Notes under the pieces: generated by a model | What the model saw: the letters and a program-made list of their open reading frames with translations, nothing else | The model's database searches: none | What the model was told of the DNA's origin: nothing | Shown: positions 57,851 to 64,000 of the stretch, piece by piece | Layout of the letters: the number at the start of each line of letters is the position of its first letter | Position numbering within the stretch: position 1 is the stretch's first letter | From: Limnomonas spitsbergensis | Lineage: Eukaryota; Chlorophyta; Chlorophyceae; Chlamydomonadales | Reading direction: 5' to 3' | NCBI GenBank assembly: GCA_037349105.1 | Contig: JAYJMM010000041.1 | Span: 9,422,501-9,486,500 of the forward strand | DNA length: 64,000 nucleotides | Translations under genes and position numbers: made by a program

Positions 57851-59560
57851 TTGTGCGATGAGTCATTTTTTCGTGGTCACCAGAGCATCGTTTAAGATCC
57901 ACTTAGCAGCCACCATTAGGCCGATGGTGGACCAAACCTTGACCGACCGTCAGTTAGTAGTCCAAGCAGCCTGCCACACTTGCCCTTCTTGGCCACAATG
58001 TAGCTGAAAACAACTAAACTGTGGCGACGACAACGTCAAAAGGATCCTGACTAGAATTTGCCTCGAAGATGCTCGCACTGGTACCAGCCAGCAATTTGTA
58101 CATTTAAAACCTGGGGATTAGCAATTTGCCATGATGATGGCCATTCACGGCACCCCATGGTGTACGGTCCATACAGGAGGGTTGTATTCCGCATGATTCA
58201 AGCAAGGGAGGGGGAAAACAAAGACGAAAACCCCATCGTCAAACAATGTTGATCGACCTCTGACCCCCGGTACCGCCAGAACCCAGTCATACCTTAACTT
58301 CATACCTGAAATCAAATATAAGAATTTAAGGTACACGAGGGGGCCATCAGCTGATCAGTGCGCGTTTCATGGCATCCACTAACATAGCAGGTTGTCAAAT
58401 GTCAATTTTCGATAAAGAAAACAGAAAGTAAGCCGGACACCATCTTAACCACCCAGGCCCAGGATGCTGCTGCTCCACCAGCCCCACTCCCTCGTCAGTA
58501 CTTCAAGTGCATGCGCAGCCCTGTTGACCTGCCTCCATCAGCTGCTGACCAGGTGTCTACTCACCCAAGCTAAAACAGGTCCCCTTCAGCCGTAGGAACC
58601 AGGCGCACATCTGCTCTGATTACTGCCAAGGCTCAGATTTCGCCACATGGTAATGTTTTGCTCGGGACCCTCCCTTTCCTCTTTTGGGACCCCTTCCTAC
58701 CCTCCCGTCAAGGGGCAGGGGTTTGGGGGGGGCGGCGTGGTTGGGTCTGACCATGCAGGGGCAGGAAGGACCCCAACCAAGGGGGGCAGAAAAAAGGAGA
58801 AGCAGTCGGTGGTTTTATTCAACTACCCAAGGCCTTCACACATTTCTTTCAGGGGTTGCAGCTATATAATCATTCGTATTAAGCATCAGTGCCTGTCCGA
58901 GGTTAAAGATGTGGACGTTGGAGACTCTGGGGGCAGGACTGAGGGGATACATTTTCCGACAACGATTACTAGTTCTTAACTAGATCAGCCAGGTGGAGGA
59001 AACAAGAGCTTTCCAATAGAACTTTTACAGCTCCTTCAACAGATACAAACTGACAAGGATGCCTAGAAAACGGCACGTTCCGATAGATGGACAGCAGTGA
59101 CGAACCACGAGATCAATCAATTCAAGCCAGGGCATGGCATGGCAAAAACAATTGCAGTTCAAAACACCTCGAAAATTTGCAAGCAGCAACCAGTCACGGA
59201 ATCACAGACGTGAGATGTCCTTATTTACCTCGCACATTTGCAGGCCAGATTACGCGTCAATCATTCTGCAAGTATTTAATCCAATTTATTCGGACCAGAG
59301 ATACTTGGCATGGGTCCTGGCATCATATAAGCATTGCAGCAGATCCATGAATGATAAAGCTGCTACAGCAGTATTCCAAACATTGGGCACGATGAAGAGC
59401 ATCCTGTCATTGAGGCCACCTCTTTATTTTCATTCTCTTTGGAAAATGAAGCTCCATTGCGAGCAGTTTGTACCCTCTCATGGAGTCGCGGGGGGGTAGT
59501 AGTAGTCACGGGGTTGGATACTGTATGCTACTGCTCATCAAAATTCCCTTAGGCTTCACT
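57851..59560. other. Region between the convergent dapF and choice-of-anchor genes
   Basis: It holds a SINE-like repeat at 57912-58015 and otherwise only short frames without motif. A hydrophilic plus frame at 58684-58979 and another at 59087-59500 show no consistent exon structure. I see no gene. Confidence 0.4.
57912..58015 (+). repeat. Short dispersed repeat (SINE-like), copy 6
   Basis: GGACCAAACCTTGACCGACC, a GTAGTCCAAGCAG middle part, CTGCCACAC and the ACAATGTAGCTGAAAACAAC end match the family order. It lies just past the dapF stop. Confidence 0.55.
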
Positions 59561-62500
59561 TCAAGCCCGCAGCGCCCTCCTGGCCTTCCTGACAGCCTTC
59601 CTGGTGGCAGACACAGTGCCATCATCTGGGAGCTCGTAGACCACAACCTGCGGGCAAGCAGGGTGACCAGAGAGCCAAGAAGCTTAGTGACATATCATAC
59701 AGGCAGCCCTCCTCGGAGGATGTAGAGGAGGTCAATATTGTGCAGCCCCTACGAAAAGGATGTAAAGATCTTACTGCCAAACACTGAGGAAGGCCAGGTC
59801 ATGCAGCGCTCCCCAAACGGATGCTCAGATATCGTTGCCCCTGGAATGAAAAGGAGATCGCTGCCGGCAAATAATTATTGTCATTCGAAGTTATCACACC
59901 CCGCTAGTCCAGCTATTTAGTCTGGTTCCAAACACAGGACTAAATGGCTGGACTAGCGGGGTGTGAATCACAGGTCACTGTTTCTGCTTTTTGAGCATGC
60001 TCTACATCCAAGCTGTATGAACCAGCTATCTGCACATCTGCTAGCCAGACTGCACATAACTGAAGGTCACCCCGAATCTACACAACGGCCGGTCAGCCGG
60101 TCGGCCCCCGCCTCTGCACAGCTTTCTGTCAGCCCATCAGACGCCCCCACCCTGCCCAGCGCACCTGTCCGCTGATCTCCATGGTGACAAGGAGAAGGGG
60201 CTTGCCCGATGCACTGTCCTTGCCGGAGACAAACTTGATCATCTCGGGGGCCAGCTGACCGATCTCAGTCAGGTTGGAGCCTGTACGTGGCAGAGGAAGG
60301 TTTCAGAGCCAGCGTATTTAAACCCACTGGCCTTGATACTGGCAGTGCTTGGTCCTCCGGTTGTGAGCCAGCTAGCTTTTCTCCGGATTAGCCTGGCAGC
60401 GGCAGCCTTTTGGTTGCCCCCTAAATCTGTGGTGGGATGCATGATCAAAATCATAAAAATTTGTACACACATATTTTCTGTCCACACTGATTGGGTGCAT
60501 AGAAACAAGGCAGCCGCTGGATCACTGCATCACCAACTGTCCGTAGTGTGCTAATAATCACCGGTCATCACTGGCCAGGGACTCGTCAAATGAGATCATC
60601 ACACTGATCATGCAAATGCTAAATTGTCACAGGATCACTAATCACTGGTCATAGTTTATATAGCGGGGGGACATGCTTAAATGACACTTTCATTGTACCG
60701 CACTACAGTGTCACTAGGTCGTTGTACTACTCACTGGCGGTGGTGAAATTCCTGTTGACGATGTACTGCAAGAATTCCGGGGCTAGGGGGTTAGTCACAT
60801 CATAGATCATCATGCTGCTCTGGCGCTCCAGGCCGATGGCGGCGTAGGAGCAGCCTTTGAGGGAGAAGGTCTCCATGGCCTCAGGCTCGATACCTGATAG
60901 AGGGATGGGAAAGCAGCAACAAGAAGACAAGCATCGGGAACGGCAAGGATTCACGGTGAGGTACACCATATTGCGATATGACTCATATGAGCAGGCCTAA
61001 GGAATCATGTTGCCCCGGTAGGCCTGCATGTATGTGTACACCATGTTCGGTAGCTAAGAGGAATATGAGTGTGTGAGGGTCAGGCTATCCGCATGAAACA
61101 AAATGTCCTCGGAGCCAATCATGCCATGCGGGGGTGGATCTGACCAGAGTTGTCAGCGCAGGCTTGAAGCCCAATTCAGCATCACGGCCAGTAGACAGGG
61201 GATCAAGGTCTGCTACTCAGAGGCCACAGCCGCTATCAGTTCAAGGTTTGGTCCCCATATGCCCAGTGGTGGCTACCTGACGCCCCCCCAAAGGCAATGT
61301 GGTGCAGAATAAATCAGCACTGGAACTTACCAGCGTTGTCGGAGCGGAATTCAATCGCGTTCTCATCCCTATATTGCAGTTGAAACAGGCGCTTGCTTGC
61401 GTGTCACTTGCGATGAACTTCTCGAAGGAGTCAGTCGAGTCATAAACAAGCTGGGGCAAAAGAAACAGCGGCAGGTGCCGGGATGTCAGAATTTGAAATA
61501 TTGAGCGGAGGAAAGGTAGATAGTGGCAATTCTCTCCCATTAAATTCATAAGGGGCATGCATGGCTGGGTAGCGAAGCCTAACCAAAGTGATAGTTACAG
61601 CCTGATCAACACAGTTGTCTATTAATTACCGCCACTCAACAGAAGGCATTCTTCATGACAGATTATCCTCCTGCATGTTTGTTCGTCATGCATCCCATGT
61701 ACTCACGTATGAAATCATGCCAGATCCCATCCCATGTCATCATGGCTGCTCCTACCTCAGGTCTCATGCCGTCCCCAACTTTGAGAATGGAGAACGAACG
61801 AGCACCGTAGCCATAGATCTTGTCGTAAGGTCCCTGGTTTCAACATTCAACAAACAACACAAATTCATTACTTTCTAGCCATAGCTGATAGATTTTGTCT
61901 TGTCCCCTGCGCTCAACCAAAGAAGTGGAGCTCTATTTAGTAATCAGCCCACGTTGGTGCTGCAAAATGGTGCATGGCTTTTAAGCGAGTCTTTGTCGCA
62001 GCGCGGCCCGGCCCCGGCCCATCCTGCACCCTTTCCTTCCCCCTCACGCCCCTGCTGGGCATAGTTTCCTTTCCCCCTTTCCCTTTTTATGGGCGAGCAT
62101 CCAGAAAAAAAAAGAATATAAGTAGCACTTTTCCCCCCTCAGGTTTTGAGCAGTATGACGAAGAACGCAAAGGATCTTTAGCCGGATATGAAGCTTGGGA
62201 GGAACCCTTGCCCATGCATAAATGCATGGCCAAGGCAGGGTCCCCTCTTGGTCATGCACAAGATGCATGAGTTTCAGGCCCCCTCCCCCCCCCCTTGCTT
62301 CGCGCTTTAGAGAATCAGCGGGATTGCTCCAAGAGATCAATTTGAGTCCCAGACGGTAAGGGGCCCCCAGGGCCCCTCTACCGTCAGGGACCCAAATTTT
62401 ATTCGCGGGGTTACCTAAAATGTTCCTCCGCGTGGCGGAGGGAATTTTGGGGGCCCCTTTGCGCGAAAAGAGTCCAAAAGACCTATGAGTTTTTTTTGTA

Positions 62501-64000
62501 GCGGCCCGCTTGGACAATCAGCGGGGCATTGCTGCTGCAGTGACAAAAGCCTATTTAGTCATGACTGCAGGCTACTTGAATCCATGCCAGACATCCAGGC
62601 AAGACATTTATCAGTAGCTGTCAGAGGGAGGGGTCTTGTGCTTCAATAAGGGGTGCAAGCGATGGGAATAGTTAAGAATTCCTGTCCTCACTCCCAGGCC
62701 CTTTCAAACAGGCATTCACTTGGATGCCAATAGGAGAGGTACTTTCGAGCGTGCGCACCTGCATATCCCATGCCACATTCATGTCATAGCCGTTCTTGAG
62801 GCCGTGCAGAGGGTCCATGTTGAAGCGGCCAAGCATGCTCTTGGCCTGCAAGGATAAATTGCATGATGACAGAAGTGCATGCAAAAGTAAAGGAATGTGC
62901 ACCCTGCCAACAGGGATCCATGTTGAAGCGTCCAAGCAACTACTGGTCCTTTAAGGACGGACCGCATGATGACAGATGTGCAGGGCTGCATGCTGAAATA
63001 TAGGAACGTGCACCCTGCTGAGATCTATGATAAGCGACAAAAAAACCAACAATATAATCCGAGTCGTTTTTTTAGCCTCTCACACTATCTTTTGGAGCCA
63101 CACGGAAGGATGACATGATGTCAAGTGTGCTCGTGCTTGCATCCACACAGGGAGGACTGTGCACCCATGCTGCACACTGCCGGAATGCCAGCGCTGCCTG
63201 ACAATGCTTCAGCATCACACATGCCATGCACGCAGCAGGTCATGAATGCTTGCCCAGTCATGCAAGACGGGCCATACCTAAGTGCCGGGAAATGCACAAT
63301 CGGCCGTACTTCAGTGCCCAGCCATGTTTCAGCGGGCTATGCAGATGTGCCCAGCCATGCACATGGGGTGCTCCACCTCAGTTGCTCACCATCCAGGCTG
63401 ATGCGTTGGGGAATGCGACCGGGTCCAGCCTGTCGGCCCCGATGTCCTCGACCCTCAGGGCCTCCTCCTTGCTGTCTCCCTCGTTCGCAATGAAGATGTA
63501 GCCGGTGCCATTGATCTTCTTGAAGGAAATGGTGTCGGGCTGGTACCTGTGGGTGATGGAGGCAGGAAGAAAGAGGGGGTACCAAGGCAATCAGGACGGA
63601 CGGGGGCGATGTAAGAAATATAAAGGCCTTCTTAAGACCCCCTTGGAGCACTTCAGCTATATACAGCCATGTCCAAACTGGCGCTTAATCATACCGGTGA
63701 TTTTCCAGATTTCGCTTTTTTGAGTTCTTAGCATCCTCTGAAGTGTCCCCACACACCAAGTCTGTTTTATCAGGTCAATTAGAGACCAGACTGCCTAGAG
63801 GTGCACGGGACTTGGGTCCAAACAAAAACGTTCAGACAATCATACCGCCATACCGGTGCAAACACAAACACGTTTCTATTTTAAAGCGTACCCTTCACTT
63901 TCCTGCCCTTCCAAGCCAATAATGCCTCACTTATCTTTTGGCTACCCCCCTACCTGGCTGTGCAAGCCGTCTAGCTCAGGTATATGTTTCCTTCCACCCA
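59561..64000 (-). CDS. Choice-of-anchor-I-type beta-propeller protein, 5' end outside window
   Basis: Seven exons show the family's conserved blocks in order: 63390-63546 (SFKKINGTGYIFIANEGDSK, VEDIGADRLDPVAFP), 62759-62845 (AKSMLGRFNMDPLHGLKNGY), 61756-61833 (GPYDKIYGYGARSFSILKVG), 61331-61450 (LVYDSTDSFEKFIASDTQ; RDENAIEFRSDNAG), 60735-60893 (GIEPEAMETFSLKGCSYAAI, SMMIYDVTNPLAPEFLQYIV), 60165-60280 (LLLVTMEISGQ) and 59561-59647 (VVVYELPDDG, then a basic tail and stop). NEGD, YGARSFSI, VYDS, EPE and GLERQSSMMIYDVTNP are hallmarks of this family of extracellular proteins, some of which carry alkaline-phosphatase-like annotations; the biochemical function is not established. Exon 61331-61450 needs a one-base shift inside it to stay in frame. 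The N-terminus lies beyond 64000. Confidence 0.75.
59894..59966. repeat. Long hairpin: 29-bp arms, 15-base loop
   Basis: The arms 59894-59922 and 59938-59966 are reverse complements with one T/G mismatch (a G-U pair in RNA). The left arm starts TCACACCCCGCTAGTCCAGC and the right arm ends GGACTAGCGGGGTGTGA. The loop is TGGTTCCAAACACAG. The hairpin lies in the last intron of the choice-of-anchor gene. Confidence 0.95.
61195..61275 (-). repeat. Short dispersed repeat (SINE-like), copy 7 (inverted, partial)
   Basis: The minus strand reads GGGCATATGGGGACCAAACC followed by TTGAACTGATAGCGGC, matching the CCGATGG...ACCAAACCTTGAC core. Confidence 0.4.
62907..63018 (-). repeat. Decayed copy of a choice-of-anchor exon with its acceptor
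   Basis: The functional exon/intron text on the plus strand has GGGTCCATGTTGAAGCGGCC, later TTGCATGATGACAGAAGTGC and GGAATGTGCACCCTGC. About 106 bases further on these recur as GGATCCATGTTGAAGCGTCC, CCGCATGATGACAGATGTGC and GGAACGTGCACCCTGC. Confidence 0.85.

Overview
The window looks like nuclear DNA of a green alga (Chlorophyta). Its genes are split into many short exons with GT-AG introns, and chains of exons can be joined in phase by eye. The gene content is plant/algal: plastid-type dihydropyrimidine dehydrogenase, diaminopimelate epimerase with an N-terminal extension, an EMSY-LIKE protein, and a proline-rich cell-wall-type protein. TGTAA motifs follow one gene, and fragments of algal-type non-LTR retrotransposons are scattered through the window. 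I cannot name the species; a chlorophycean alga of moderate GC content is the best guess.

Layout. 1-4.5 kb: a 39-bp minisatellite that can encode a hydroxyproline-rich stalk, then the C-terminal exons of that gene. 5.8-8.1 kb: an unrecognised plus-strand gene with an antisense retroelement 3' end lying inside it. 8.8-14.6 kb: complete PYD1 (11 exons, 435 aa). 15.5-16.1 kb: a second copy of the same retroelement end. 16.6 kb: tRNA-Arg(TCG), directly downstream of a minus-strand coiled-coil gene (16.7-18.7 kb). 19.9-27.9 kb: a long unrecognised plus-strand gene. 29.1-29.9 kb: ankyrin-like remnants split by a retroelement with an 11-bp target-site duplication. 31.3-37.9 kb: a complete secreted purple acid phosphatase (11 exons, 415 aa, minus), with a 37-copy 36-bp satellite in its ninth intron. 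39.9-42.6 kb: a minus-strand gene, probably organelle-targeted, possibly mTERF-like. 44 kb: a Q-rich exon cut by another retroelement. 46.6-50.9 kb: complete EMSY-LIKE gene (6 exons, 320 aa, minus). 51.3-57.9 kb: complete dapF (6 exons, 322 aa). 59.6 kb to the right edge: a minus-strand choice-of-anchor-I-type protein, 5' end outside the window.

The genes are unrelated single-copy housekeeping or secreted functions and do not form a pathway cluster. PYD1 serves pyrimidine breakdown and dapF serves plastid lysine synthesis.

The most unusual feature is structural. Beside many exons the introns, and in one case the 3' flank, carry decayed tandem copies of the nearest exon edge together with its splice site. 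I see this in PYD1 (five exon edges), the acid phosphatase (three), EMSY-LIKE (two places), the choice-of-anchor gene, the unrecognised 20-28 kb gene and probably dapF. It suggests that local tandem duplication across exon-intron junctions is a main source of intron sequence in this genome.
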